From Marinobacter shengliensis (GTDB lineage: Bacteria > Pseudomonadota > Gammaproteobacteria > Pseudomonadales > Oleiphilaceae), in the NCBI RefSeq assembly GCF_003007715.1, contig NZ_PXNO01000022.1, positions 1-64,000 of the forward strand: 64,000 bases of DNA, written 5' to 3'. The notes beneath the pieces were generated by a model, which worked only from the letters and a program-made list of their open reading frames with translations, made no database searches and had not been told where the DNA came from. The stretch's first letter is position 1. Each line of letters begins with the position of its first letter. This document shows, one piece after another, positions 38,723 through 47,760 of this stretch. The translations under genes were made by a program, and so were the position numbers.

Positions 38723-39388
38723 ATGAAAACGTCCACAGTCACCCTGACGGCGCTCCTTTCAATGCCGGCAATACCCGCCGTAACGAGTGGCCACGAACTG
38801 TCAGTGTCCGTCAGGCTTGTTGGCAGCGATGCGCCTGTTGCCAATGCCGTGGTTTCGGTGCCCAGTGGCCTCAGGCCCGACCCGGTAATCGCAGAAATAT
38901 ATCAGAAGGATCGTGCCTTCCACCCTCATATTCTGGTTGTTCCCATCGGATCCAGCGTGGATTTTCCGAACCGTGACAATACACAACACCACGTCTACTC
39001 GTTTTCACCCGCAAAGACGTTCAATATCGAACTCTACGCTGATCGCCCTGCCGCCCCGATCATATTCGACAAACCTGGCATCGTTGAGCTGGGCTGCAAC
39101 ATACATGATCACATGCAAGGCTTTGTGGTGGTCACAGACACTTCGACCTTCGGCCAGACCAACGAACATGGTCAGGTTACCCTGCCCATCGATCCCGGGG
39201 GCGCCAAAGACAACCAGGGCAGCATAACCTTGAACGTATGGCACCCACGCCTGCCAGATAACACTCACCCGGTAACTCGGGAAATAGGGAACGGCAGTCA
39301 AACAGTGGTCGTTACCCTCGATCTGGAACCCGCGCCAGCCACAGAAGGCTCCCTGGACCGACTCCAGCAACGCTTCCGGAAACTGTAA
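38723..39388 (+). CDS. Periplasmic cupredoxin-like protein (methylamine utilization-type)
   Basis: 221 residues with a signal peptide ending near the TSGHE region. The blue-copper fold is visible as VDFPNRDNTQHHVYSFSP (first histidine ligand), then ELGCNIHDHMQGFVVV (cysteine, histidine and methionine ligands). These four residues are those of a type 1 copper site. The carboxypeptidase-regulatory-like part LPIDPGG...GSITLNVWHP follows. The protein could carry electrons or sense copper or redox state. Its stop codon overlaps the start of the GGDEF-EAL gene (TAATG), so the two are coupled. GAGGA precedes the ATG at 38723. Confidence 0.82.
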   Translation: MKTSTVTLTALLSMPAIPAVTSGHELSVSVRLVGSDAPVANAVVSVPSGLRPDPVIAEIYQKDRAFHPHILVVPIGSSVDFPNRDNTQHHVYSFSPAKTFNIELYADRPAAPIIFDKPGIVELGCNIHDHMQGFVVVTDTSTFGQTNEHGQVTLPIDPGGAKDNQGSITLNVWHPRLPDNTHPVTREIGNGSQTVVVTLDLEPAPATEGSLDRLQQRFRKL

Positions 39389-41742
39389 TGGCCTTGGCTG
39401 CTCGTCTCGGGTTCCGCGGCCGACTCATTACCGCCATGATCTCGCTGGTCGCTCTGGTCAGTCTTGTGATCGTTGCCCTGCTGATGGTGTACCTGTTCGA
39501 GGATGAAAAAAGCAGGGCCCTGGAACAACTGGCCATTGGGAAACGGCTGACCAACGAAGTCATTGACCGGCGCACCGAGCTGGAACTGTCGCGGCTCAGT
39601 GTCGTGGTGCAGGATTTCGGTTTCCGTTCTGCCATCGCCAGCGGAGACCCGGCCACGATTGACAGCGCTCTCGAAAATCACAGCGGCAGGGTGGGTGCTG
39701 ACTTTGCGCTGTTACTGGACAGCCAGGGAAAGCCTCTGGCCTCGACACTGCAACAACCCTTTCCTCAAATATCACAAGAACAGCTGAGCAACTCCCGCCG
39801 CAACGGTTTCACCCGGTCACTGCGGGCAATCGACGGTAAGGGTTACGAAGTTCTTGTTATTCCGATTGAGGCGCCCGGACTTCGAGCCTGGCTGGTCACC
39901 GGTTTCGCCATGGACCAACCCCTGGCAGAGGTGATTGCCCGGCTCAGTGGCACATCGGTAATTTTTCGGGCCCAATCAAACCAGACTGGCAGTTTGAGCA
40001 GTTTCGCCGCCACCGCCAGCATTGACGACAACCTTGAACAGGAGCTCGCCGGGGCATCGGGGGACGCCAATTTCATCGAGAGCGCCGGCTATTTCACACG
40101 CATTATCAACCTTGGCGAATCGGAGCCCGCCGCCATCCAGGCAGTGCTGCTGATCAGCCGTGATGCCACGCTTCAGAACTACTACCGACGGGCCGTGGAA
40201 ATTGCCTTGCTGGTGACCGCCATCCTTATTTTCGCCATCGTGCTGGCCCTGGTTATCGCCCGGAATCTGGGGCGTCCGGTTTTGCAACTGGCAAGCTACG
40301 CGCGCGCAATCGGTGAAGGAAATACCCCTCGCCCCCCCACAATCCGGGCCGGCGGCGAACTGACCCAGCTCAGGAACGCCCTGCGGGACATGCTGTCCGG
40401 TCTCCGGGAAAGGGAAGCCCAGATCCGCTATGCGGCCACCCATGATGACGTCACTGGCCTTGGCAACCGCAACGCATTGATGCAGGCAGCCGCCGATCTG
40501 TTTGAACAAAAAGCCCAGGGCATCCTTCTGGGTATCCGGCTGAACGACCTCTCCGACATTAACGATACCCTGGGCCTGGAGTTCGGCGACAAGGTGCTGA
40601 TCGGTATTTCAAAACGCCTGCAACAGGAACTTCAGGATGCCCGAATCCTTGCCCGTACCGGCGGCGGCGAGTTTCTGGCCCTGATTCCCCCCTTGCCCCC
40701 GGAGCGACGCAACCACAGGATTCGTCAACTGCACGCACTCATTGAGTCTCCGCTGCAGGTGGACCAGACTCCCTTCTCCCTGCGCGTCACCATGGTAACC
40801 ATGGAATTGCCCGAGGACGCCTCAGACACCGATGCTCTGCGCCGCAGGCTCAACCTGACATTCGAACAGGCCGAGGCAAACCCAGAACCCTTTACCCGAT
40901 ACCAGCCTGGGCAGGATGAGAGCCATCTCAGAGAACTGAAACTGATCACCGACCTGCATGCCGCTATCCTGAGTGACGGGTTGCACATGAACTACCAGCC
41001 AAAACTGAACAGCCAGACCGGGAAGCTGGTGCAGGTAGAGGCCCTGGTACGGTGGATTCATCCGGAACTGGGCTTTGTGTCCCCAGAAGAGTTCATCTTT
41101 CTCGCCGAACAGTCAGGGCAGATCCACGATCTGACGGCCCATATCCTGAAACGGGTCGCCAGGGATGCCCGACAATGGCATGAGCAGGGTGTCGACGCGG
41201 GCGTCGCCATTAACCTGTCCGCAATGGACCTGACCTGGCCCGACCTGACCCGGCACATCGCGGAAACCTTTAACGATTGGCACCACGATCTGGAGCGGGT
41301 CACCCTGGAAGTCACTGAAAGTGCACTGATGGAGGATCCGGAGGAGGCCATGGCCACCCTGAACCAGCTCCGGGAGCTGGGCGTAACCCTGTCGGTGGAT
41401 GACTTTGGCACCGGCTACTCCTCATTGTCCCAGCTGCGCAAGCTGCCGGTACAGGAGCTGAAAATCGACAAGTCGTTCGTGCTGCAGCTGGATTCCGAGC
41501 CCCAGGACCAGCTGATCGTAAAGTCCACTATTGATATGGCCCACGGCCTCGGGCTGAAAGTCGTGGCCGAAGGCATTGAGAATCTGGAAGCCTGGCAGTT
41601 GCTGCAACATTGGGGCTGCAACCTCGGCCAGGGTTTTTACCTCAGCCGCCCGGTTCATCCTGAGGACCTGCCGGAGACTGCACAGGCCCTGGCCGACCGC
41701 AAAGGGGAGCTGAGCCAACCCAACCCGGAGTATTCAGAATGA
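39388..41742 (+). CDS. Membrane GGDEF-EAL protein, probable c-di-GMP phosphodiesterase
   Basis: 784 residues. TM1 is at about 12-35, a periplasmic sensor region spans about 36-270, TM2 is at about 271-293, then a HAMP-like linker, a GGDEF domain (about 350-510) and an EAL domain (about 525-775). The cyclase signature reads GGGEF: the first catalytic aspartate is lost, so diguanylate cyclase activity is unlikely. The EAL domain keeps EALVRW, NLSAMDL, EVTESALM, DDFGTGYSSL, KIDKSFV and AEGIE, so it should hydrolyse c-di-GMP. The gene overlaps both neighbours, which encode a cupredoxin and a DUF3034 protein. Confidence 0.9.
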   Translation: MALAARLGFRGRLITAMISLVALVSLVIVALLMVYLFEDEKSRALEQLAIGKRLTNEVIDRRTELELSRLSVVVQDFGFRSAIASGDPATIDSALENHSGRVGADFALLLDSQGKPLASTLQQPFPQISQEQLSNSRRNGFTRSLRAIDGKGYEVLVIPIEAPGLRAWLVTGFAMDQPLAEVIARLSGTSVIFRAQSNQTGSLSSFAATASIDDNLEQELAGASGDANFIESAGYFTRIINLGESEPAAIQAVLLISRDATLQNYYRRAVEIALLVTAILIFAIVLALVIARNLGRPVLQLASYARAIGEGNTPRPPTIRAGGELTQLRNALRDMLSGLREREAQIRYAATHDDVTGLGNRNALMQAAADLFEQKAQGILLGIRLNDLSDINDTLGLEFGDKVLIGISKRLQQELQDARILARTGGGEFLALIPPLPPERRNHRIRQLHALIESPLQVDQTPFSLRVTMVTMELPEDASDTDALRRRLNLTFEQAEANPEPFTRYQPGQDESHLRELKLITDLHAAILSDGLHMNYQPKLNSQTGKLVQVEALVRWIHPELGFVSPEEFIFLAEQSGQIHDLTAHILKRVARDARQWHEQGVDAGVAINLSAMDLTWPDLTRHIAETFNDWHHDLERVTLEVTESALMEDPEEAMATLNQLRELGVTLSVDDFGTGYSSLSQLRKLPVQELKIDKSFVLQLDSEPQDQLIVKSTIDMAHGLGLKVVAEGIENLEAWQLLQHWGCNLGQGFYLSRPVHPEDLPETAQALADRKGELSQPNPEYSE

Positions 41743-42614
41743 CAGCAAGACTGTTGGTCACACTCACCATGGCGCTTCTGATGGCATCGACCGCCATGGC
41801 CGACATTGGCAGCCGGATTTGGGCGACCGGAGGCGTCACCACCATTGAGGGCAGTGCCGGCGGTGGCCTGGTCCCCTGGGCACTGCTGGGCAGCTATGCC
41901 AGCGACGAGGAATGGGGCGGCACCCTGGCACTCAGCCGTGCCGAAGTGGACGATTACTCGCTCACGGTCACTGGTGCCGGGCTGAACTGGAATAACCGGC
42001 TGGAGCTCACCGTAGCACGGCAGACCCTAGACCTGGACAGTTTGGTCTTTACCCTCAAAGACGGCTTCGGCCTTGAACAGGATGAACTGAACCTGGATAT
42101 ATTCGGGGCCAAGGTCCGACTCGCCGGCGACGTGTTATACAGCCCCTGGGGCCAATTGTCCGCCGGGGTACAGTACAAGCGCCAGCGGGATTTTACCGTG
42201 CCCTCCGCAATCGGTGCCCGTGATGACACTGGTACCGATATCTACTTCAGTGGAAGCAAACTATTCTTCGCCGCGGTTCTGGATCGCAACCTGCTGGTTA
42301 ACCTGACGGCCCGAGCAACTCGGGCCAACCAAGGCGGATTGCTAGGTTTCGGCGGTGACCAAAACAATAGCCATGAGGTAATGATGGAAGGCGGCGTAGG
42401 AATTTTCCTCACTCGTCAGTGGCTGGTCGGAGCGGAGTACCGGCAAAAGCCGGACAACCTGAATTTTGCCGCCGAAGATGACTGGTGGGACCTGTTCATA
42501 GCCTGGGTCCCGGACCGTCGGTTGGCAGTTACCGGCGCCTTCGTAAGCCTGGGCGACATTGCCACACTGGAAGACCAACAAGGCCTGTATCTGTCGCTGC
42601 AGGGGAGTTTCTGA
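41739..42614 (+). CDS. DUF3034 family exported protein (beta-barrel-like)
   Basis: 291 residues. A signal peptide ends near STAMAD. The rest has alternating polar/hydrophobic strands and a terminal LYLSLQGSF ending in phenylalanine, which together suggest an outer-membrane beta barrel. It matches DUF3034, of unknown function. It overlaps the preceding gene by 4 bp and the next by 1 bp (TGATG), so it belongs to the coupled operon. Confidence 0.8.
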   Translation: MTARLLVTLTMALLMASTAMADIGSRIWATGGVTTIEGSAGGGLVPWALLGSYASDEEWGGTLALSRAEVDDYSLTVTGAGLNWNNRLELTVARQTLDLDSLVFTLKDGFGLEQDELNLDIFGAKVRLAGDVLYSPWGQLSAGVQYKRQRDFTVPSAIGARDDTGTDIYFSGSKLFFAAVLDRNLLVNLTARATRANQGGLLGFGGDQNNSHEVMMEGGVGIFLTRQWLVGAEYRQKPDNLNFAAEDDWWDLFIAWVPDRRLAVTGAFVSLGDIATLEDQQGLYLSLQGSF

Positions 42615-43066
42615 TGATGGCCAATCTGTACCTCAAACACCTGATCGCCGCTCTACTGTCAGGGATCGCGCTGATCCTGGTTGGCTGCCAGAGCCTGAAT
42701 AACCAGCCTGACGAATCTCTGTATCAGCAGCTCGGTGAACGTGAGGGCATAGCCAACGTAGTGGAGGACCTGCTTTACCTGATCGTGGACGACGAACGCA
42801 TCAACCAGCAATTCAAAGGCATGGATGTAGCCCAGTTCCACCGCAACCTGACCGACCAGCTGTGCGAGCTCAGCGGCGGGCCTTGTACCTACACCGGACG
42901 GCCGATGCGGGAACTGCATTCCGACATGAGTATTACCGACACTGAGTTCAATGCCTTGGCCGAAAACCTGATTTTAGCCATGGAGCGGAATGATATCCCC
43001 ACGGGCGCACAAAACCGGCTGATAAAAGCGCTCGTGACAATGTATCCTGACATTCGCAATTTATAG
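42614..43066 (+). CDS. Lipoprotein group 1 truncated hemoglobin-like protein
   Basis: 150 residues. The N-terminal signal has a lipobox, LILVGC. The globin part has LYQQLGEREGIANVVEDLL, typical of group 1 truncated globins, the proximal region LCELSGGPCTYTGRPMRELHSDM with the probable heme-ligating histidine, and a C-terminal LVTMYPDI. An exported, lipid-anchored globin is unusual. GGGGAG precedes the ATG, which overlaps the stop of the DUF3034 gene. A role in oxygen or NO sensing next to the c-di-GMP protein is inferred. Confidence 0.82.
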   Translation: MMANLYLKHLIAALLSGIALILVGCQSLNNQPDESLYQQLGEREGIANVVEDLLYLIVDDERINQQFKGMDVAQFHRNLTDQLCELSGGPCTYTGRPMRELHSDMSITDTEFNALAENLILAMERNDIPTGAQNRLIKALVTMYPDIRNL

Positions 43067-43082
43067 GATGGAGAACTGAACC

Positions 43083-43469
43083 TTGCTCGAAAACGCCGAT
43101 TTGGGAAAACTGATTGTCCGACTCACCCTGGGCGGACTTTTGCTGTTTCATGGTATTGCCAAACTGTTAAATGGTATTGGCTTCATTGAAGGACAGCTCG
43201 CCGCTCACGGCCTGCCGACCATTTTCGCCTACGGCGTTTACGTGGGTGAAGTCATTGCACCGCTGATGGTGATACTGGGCTACCAGACTCGCATCGGCGC
43301 ACTGATTATTGTCTTCAATATGATTGTCGCCATCGCCCTGGTCCATGGGCATCAGCTGTTGAGCCTCAGCAGCAACGGAGGCTGGGCACTGGAGCTGCAG
43401 GGTTTCTTCCTGTTTATTGCCTTTGCAGTGATTTTTCTGGGGCCGGGCAAGTACAAACTGAAAAACTGA
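43083..43469 (+). CDS. DoxX family membrane protein
   Basis: 128 residues with four hydrophobic segments and the DoxX start LIVRLTLGGLLLFHGIAKL. The start codon is TTG, preceded by GGAGAA. It lies 16 bp after the globin gene and probably belongs to the same operon. DoxX proteins are linked to redox or thiol processes at the membrane. It ends 3 bp from the convergent diguanylate cyclase gene. Confidence 0.82.
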   Translation: MLENADLGKLIVRLTLGGLLLFHGIAKLLNGIGFIEGQLAAHGLPTIFAYGVYVGEVIAPLMVILGYQTRIGALIIVFNMIVAIALVHGHQLLSLSSNGGWALELQGFFLFIAFAVIFLGPGKYKLKN

Positions 43470-43472
43470 GGC

Positions 43473-45272
43473 TCAGGAGTCGGCGGTGGGCGCGGGGACT
43501 TTCGGCTGCCAAACCGCCACCCGGTTCCGGCCATTGTCCTTGGCGGCATAGAGTGCTTCATCGGCGCGGCGCACCAGCTCTGGGCTGCTGACGCCTCTCG
43601 CCGGTAGCATGGTTGCCACACCAACGCTGATGGTCAGTGGCACCGGCGCATCCTGCTCTTTAGTGGCCACAGGGGTTCCCGCAACCGCCTTGCGAATGCG
43701 CTCTGCCACTAACAGGGCACCCTCGGAATCGGTGGTTGGCAGCAGTATCGCAAACTCCTCACCGCCGTAACGTGCCACAAGGTCGCCTGCCCGCTGGACT
43801 TCCGCCCGCAAAATGCCGGCAAGTGCCACCAGGCAATCATCGCCGGTCAGATGCCCCAGCTCATCATTGACCCGCTTGAAGTGATCAATATCCAGTAACA
43901 GCAAGCTCAGCTCGTGCTCATGGCGCAGCGCACGGCCCCACTCAATCTCCAGTTTCTCATCAAACCGGCGGCGGTTTGCCACGTGGGTAAGGCCATCGGT
44001 CAGGCTAATGGCCTTGAGCTGTTCGTTGGCACGCTCCAGCTCTTCAGTGCGCTCTCGCACCCGTGCTTCCAGCGTCAGGTTGGCCTGCTGCTGCACTTTC
44101 AGTGCATGCTCCTGTGCCTCCTGCCGGCGTCGACGTTCCAGGTTGATCCGGTAGGCGAGGGCAAACGATAGCAGAATAGCCTCAATCGCCACCCCTGCCT
44201 GAGGCACCAGTTCGGTGACCTGACTGGTGGGTATCCAGCCCAGCTTACTGACCGCCAGCACCAGATGGCCCACCAGCAGAGGCGTCCAGGCAAGCACGTA
44301 AAACCCCGCAAGCACCTGCCCCTGACGCCAGACATACAGCCCGATCAGCCACGCCGCCGGAGTTGCAAAAGCAGCGATCCCACTGACCAGAGCAATGCCA
44401 CTTTGATAGGGACCAAACACACCGTAGAAGAAGGTAAAACTGCAGGCGCCGATCACCCCCTGCAAGATGCGATAACTGAGGAGACTGTAGTGGCGTACCG
44501 CCAGAAACTTAATGGTGAACATGACGGCGCAAAACATGCCAAGACTGATCGCCGGCACCGTAAAGTAGCGGTTGAGGCCGGGTAGATCAGGCCAGATCCA
44601 TTGGAATAGCAAGCCATTAAAGTTGAGCTGGATCATGCCGGTTGATACAACCGTGAGCACATACCACAGGTACGTGGTGTGGCGAACGATGACAAAAAGA
44701 AAGAGGTTATAAAACGACAAAGCCACCACGATGCCCAGAAACATGGCCTGCCAGCCATAGGAAAACTGCTCGTTGGCGAGAAACCGGGCTGATGTCGTAA
44801 CCGCCATGGGAATTTGCACCGCTCCCTGAGTTTTCACCCTTACCCAGGCGACGACTGGCTCGGTGTTCGACGGCACCAGAAACACAAAATTGCGATGAAT
44901 GATCGGCCGGGTATCGAATGGCCGGGTGTCTCCGGTGTGGTGAGATTCGACAATCTGGCCGTCCAGTTCCCAGTAAACGGATACCTCATCCAACAACGGA
45001 TAGGCGATTTCCAGCACCCGGTTGACGGGCTCCGGCGTAATCGGCACCCTCAGCCAGAACGCACCATTGCTGAAGCCCTGGTTCAACACCCTGGCAGCGC
45101 TATTGTATTGCCATTGGCTATCAGGCAGTTGCTGTATCTGAGTAACGGTCAGGTTGTCCTCGGGCACCTCAACCCAGTCAAATCCCACAGGCTCTGCATG
45201 CACATGGAAGCTGACAACACACAGCAACAGCCCGAAAAGCTGGCATACAGTGCGCGGAAATGGGCCATTCAT
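43473..45272 (-). CDS. Diguanylate cyclase with 7TMR-DISM sensor
   Basis: 599 residues. The order is a signal peptide, a periplasmic 7TMR-DISM extracellular domain (about 30-170), seven membrane segments (about 180-375), a short coiled coil and a C-terminal GGDEF domain with an intact GGEEF motif. It should make c-di-GMP in response to an unknown extracellular ligand. It converges on the operon that encodes the membrane phosphodiesterase, so opposing c-di-GMP enzymes sit side by side. Confidence 0.92.
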   Translation of the reverse strand: MNGPFPRTVCQLFGLLLCVVSFHVHAEPVGFDWVEVPEDNLTVTQIQQLPDSQWQYNSAARVLNQGFSNGAFWLRVPITPEPVNRVLEIAYPLLDEVSVYWELDGQIVESHHTGDTRPFDTRPIIHRNFVFLVPSNTEPVVAWVRVKTQGAVQIPMAVTTSARFLANEQFSYGWQAMFLGIVVALSFYNLFLFVIVRHTTYLWYVLTVVSTGMIQLNFNGLLFQWIWPDLPGLNRYFTVPAISLGMFCAVMFTIKFLAVRHYSLLSYRILQGVIGACSFTFFYGVFGPYQSGIALVSGIAAFATPAAWLIGLYVWRQGQVLAGFYVLAWTPLLVGHLVLAVSKLGWIPTSQVTELVPQAGVAIEAILLSFALAYRINLERRRRQEAQEHALKVQQQANLTLEARVRERTEELERANEQLKAISLTDGLTHVANRRRFDEKLEIEWGRALRHEHELSLLLLDIDHFKRVNDELGHLTGDDCLVALAGILRAEVQRAGDLVARYGGEEFAILLPTTDSEGALLVAERIRKAVAGTPVATKEQDAPVPLTISVGVATMLPARGVSSPELVRRADEALYAAKDNGRNRVAVWQPKVPAPTADS

Positions 45273-45433
45273 TCTTGTCTGTTATTCCCGGCGTTAGAGT
45301 CTTGAACTACACTGGGGAACGGCTGTACGGCTACAGATCCAAACCCCAGCGTCTGAGTTAAGTGTAGACGTTACTGGCGCGGGAGTCCGCCGAAATTAAG
45401 GGGTAATCCCCGGTTACCACCTGAGAGGAAGGC

Positions 45434-45664
45434 ATGTTCGACAAAAAACACCCCATCACCCCCGGTCGATACCGCCATTATAAAGGCAAGGATTACGAGG
45501 TCATTGGCGTAGCCCGGCACAGCGAGACCGAGGAACCCCTGGTGGTGTACCGCTGCCTTTACGGGGACTACAGCCTCTGGGTGAGGCCGCTGGCCATGTT
45601 CCGGGAAACCGTGGAAGTGGCCGGTGAACAGGTTCCCAGGTTCGCCCGCCTGGACACCGAATGA
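45434..45664 (+). CDS. DUF1653 family protein
   Basis: 76 residues with the typical GRYRHYKGKDYEVIGVARHSE and YRCLYGDYSLWVRPLAMF segments. GAGAGGAAGG precedes the ATG. It is a small soluble protein of unknown function, standing alone between divergent and tandem genes. Confidence 0.88.
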   Translation: MFDKKHPITPGRYRHYKGKDYEVIGVARHSETEEPLVVYRCLYGDYSLWVRPLAMFRETVEVAGEQVPRFARLDTE

Positions 45665-45778
45665 CCGTTACATAACCGCTTTGACTGCCGCGGCCATTTC
45701 CTGCACATTAGCGCACTTTTCGTGCTGCCGGCGCCCATAAGGCGCCGGTAAAACCTCAATTCCTACCCGGAGTTTGCC

Positions 45779-47101
45779 ATGAATGCCGTTGTTGCTGCGG
45801 TACTGATCATGCTCGTACTGAGCCTGTGCCGCATCCATGTTGTCGTCGCCCTGATCATTGGTGCCATTTCCGGTGGCCTGGTGGCAGGAATGTCTCTGGA
45901 AACCACCATCAATGCCTTCAACACCGGCCTGGGTGGCGGTGCCACGGTAGCGCTGTCGTACGCTACCCTGGGCGCCTTTGCCGTCGCCATCGGCAAATCC
46001 GGCCTGGCCCACGCCCTGGCCGACAAGGCCCTGGCCATTGTCGGCCGACAGGAGGAGGGCGGCGCGGCCACCGGCATCCGGTTCATGATCATCGGCCTGC
46101 TGCTGGCCATTGCCATCTCGTCCCAGAATATCCTGCCAATCCATATCGCCTTCATTCCCCTTGTGGTTCCGCCACTGCTGTACGTGATGGCCAAGCTGAA
46201 TATGGACCGCCGTCTGGTAGCTTGCGTGCTCACGTTCGGCCTGATCACCCCGTACATGTTCCTGCCCGTAGGGTTTGGCGGTATTTACCTGAATGAGATC
46301 CTGCTGGCCAATGTCGGCGATAACGGCGTGGATGCCAGCGAGCTGAACGTCATGTCCGCCATGGCCCTGCCGGCCCTGGGTATGTTCATCGGCCTACTGA
46401 TCGCCGTGTTCTTCAGCTACCGGGGCGGCCGGGGCTACGACATGAAACTCATCGAACGCACCGAGCGGGTGGATGTGAAGTACAGCCCCAAAACCCTCGT
46501 GATGGCGCTGGTGGCCATTGCCGTGGCCTTCGTGGTGCAGCTCTGGCTGGGCTCCATGATCCTGGGCGCCCTGGCGGGCTTCGTGCTGTTCAACATTTCC
46601 GGTGTGGTGAAGTGGAAGGAAGCGGATGACCTGTTCACCGAGGGCATGAAGATGCTGGCGATGATCGGTTTCATCATGATCGCCGCCAACGGCTTCGCGG
46701 AAGTGATGCGGGAAACCGGCGAGATTGCCAGCCTGGTGGAGGGTTCGGTGGCCGCTATCGGTGACAACAAGGCGCTGGCAGCATTGCTGATGCTGGTGGT
46801 GGGCCTGCTGATTACCATGGGGATTGGTTCGTCGTTCTCCACCATTCCCATCATCGCGGCGTTGTATGTGCCGCTGGCCCTGCAACTGGGCTTCAGCCCC
46901 CTCGCCATCGTGGCCCTGGTGGGCACGGCCGGTGCCCTGGGGGATGCGGGTTCACCGGCCTCCGATTCCACCCTTGGGCCGACAGCGGGCCTGAACGTGG
47001 ACGGCCAGCACAACCACATATGGGATACCGTGGTGCCAACGTTCCTGCACTACAACCTCCCATTGCTGGCCTTTGGGTGGTTGGCGGCTATGGTGCTTTG
47101 A
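45779..47101 (+). CDS. Na+/H+ antiporter family protein
   Basis: 440 residues with about 11 hydrophobic segments. It resembles the Na+/H+ antiporter NhaC-like group that includes YuiF, with [23 protein letters not shown] and [16 protein letters not shown]. The cargo could be a proton-coupled amino acid or Na+; this cannot be resolved. CCGGAG precedes the ATG. Two family B hairpins follow, likely ending this transcript and that of the convergent yheV. Confidence 0.85.
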   Translation: MNAVVAAVLIMLVLSLCRIHVVVALIIGAISGGLVAGMSLETTINAFNTGLGGGATVALSYATLGAFAVAIGKSGLAHALADKALAIVGRQEEGGAATGIRFMIIGLLLAIAISSQNILPIHIAFIPLVVPPLLYVMAKLNMDRRLVACVLTFGLITPYMFLPVGFGGIYLNEILLANVGDNGVDASELNVMSAMALPALGMFIGLLIAVFFSYRGGRGYDMKLIERTERVDVKYSPKTLVMALVAIAVAFVVQLWLGSMILGALAGFVLFNISGVVKWKEADDLFTEGMKMLAMIGFIMIAANGFAEVMRETGEIASLVEGSVAAIGDNKALAALLMLVVGLLITMGIGSSFSTIPIIAALYVPLALQLGFSPLAIVALVGTAGALGDAGSPASDSTLGPTAGLNVDGQHNHIWDTVVPTFLHYNLPLLAFGWLAAMVL

Positions 47102-47147
47102 CGATTGGTGTTTGCCTTCGCTTTGTAGCCTTCGGTTTTAGTGGACG

Positions 47148-47226
47148 GTTTGGGGTTGGTGAGGGGTGTCAAAACGGAAAACGGTGGTTTTCCTGATGGT
47201 TTTGACACCCCTCACCAACCCCAAAC
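47148..47226. repeat. Long hairpin, family B copy 1
   Basis: A perfect 28-bp stem (47148-47175 with 47199-47226) encloses a 23-nt core (47176-47198) that itself has a 7-bp stem, GGAAAAC/GTTTTCC. The core, with 6 bp of stem on each side, is repeated exactly, in inverse orientation, in copy 2. It lies between the antiporter gene and convergent yheV. Confidence 0.9.
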
Positions 47227-47330
47227 GTTGATCTTCACAGGAATCGCTCGAAAACGAAAAAATAGCCTTGGTTCACCTTGGACTCCCGGGACGGCAGGCA
47301 CCCAAGCGGTTCTGAAACAGCCAAATAAAA

Positions 47331-47403
47331 GGGGTTCGGGAGAGGGTCCCAAAACCATCAGGAAAACCACCGTTTTCCGTTTTGGAACCCTCCCCCGAAC
47401 CCC
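47331..47403. repeat. Long hairpin, family B copy 2
   Basis: The arms 47331-47355 and 47379-47403 pair over 25 bp with two non-Watson-Crick positions. The 23-nt core (47356-47378) is the exact reverse complement of the core of copy 1. The outer arm sequences differ between the copies. The 104 bp between the two hairpins shows nothing recognisable. Confidence 0.9.
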
Positions 47404-47451
47404 GACCATTCGCCAATCAAGCAGGCTACGAGGCCAAACCCCAAAACAAGG

Positions 47452-47703
47452 TCAGTCCTCAGAGCCAGCCTTAAAAAACACCACCTGTTTGACGGTATGG
47501 TCATCGGTGTTGGCCTTTTTGTTCACCCGCGTTTCAATCTCCGGAGCCTCCGGCTGCGGCTGGTCAGACAGGGCATCGGTATAACCACAGGCCACGCACT
47601 CGCGAATCTGGTCGCCAGCCTCGGTGGTGAACATCGTAATCTTATCCATCTCCGCGCAGCGGGGGCACACAGCGCCGGCGATGAAGCGTTTCGGACTTGC
47701 CAT
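47452..47703 (-). CDS. yheV: YheV family zinc-ribbon protein
   Basis: 83 residues from the ATG at 47703 (MASPKRF), which has GGAG upstream. Two CxxC-type pairs, CPRC and CVACGY, make a zinc ribbon. The C-terminus is VVFFK. It is a small protein of unknown function, commonly next to prlC, as here. Confidence 0.88.
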   Translation of the reverse strand: MASPKRFIAGAVCPRCAEMDKITMFTTEAGDQIRECVACGYTDALSDQPQPEAPEIETRVNKKANTDDHTVKQVVFFKAGSED

Positions 47704-47760
47704 AACTTTACTCCAGTAACACACACCCGGTCGCCACTACGACAACCGGGGTGGATTGTA

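Noticed and set aside
47148..47403. CRISPR array or attC sites
   Set aside because: Only two inverted hairpins with different arms are seen; there are no regular spacers, no cas genes and no integrase.
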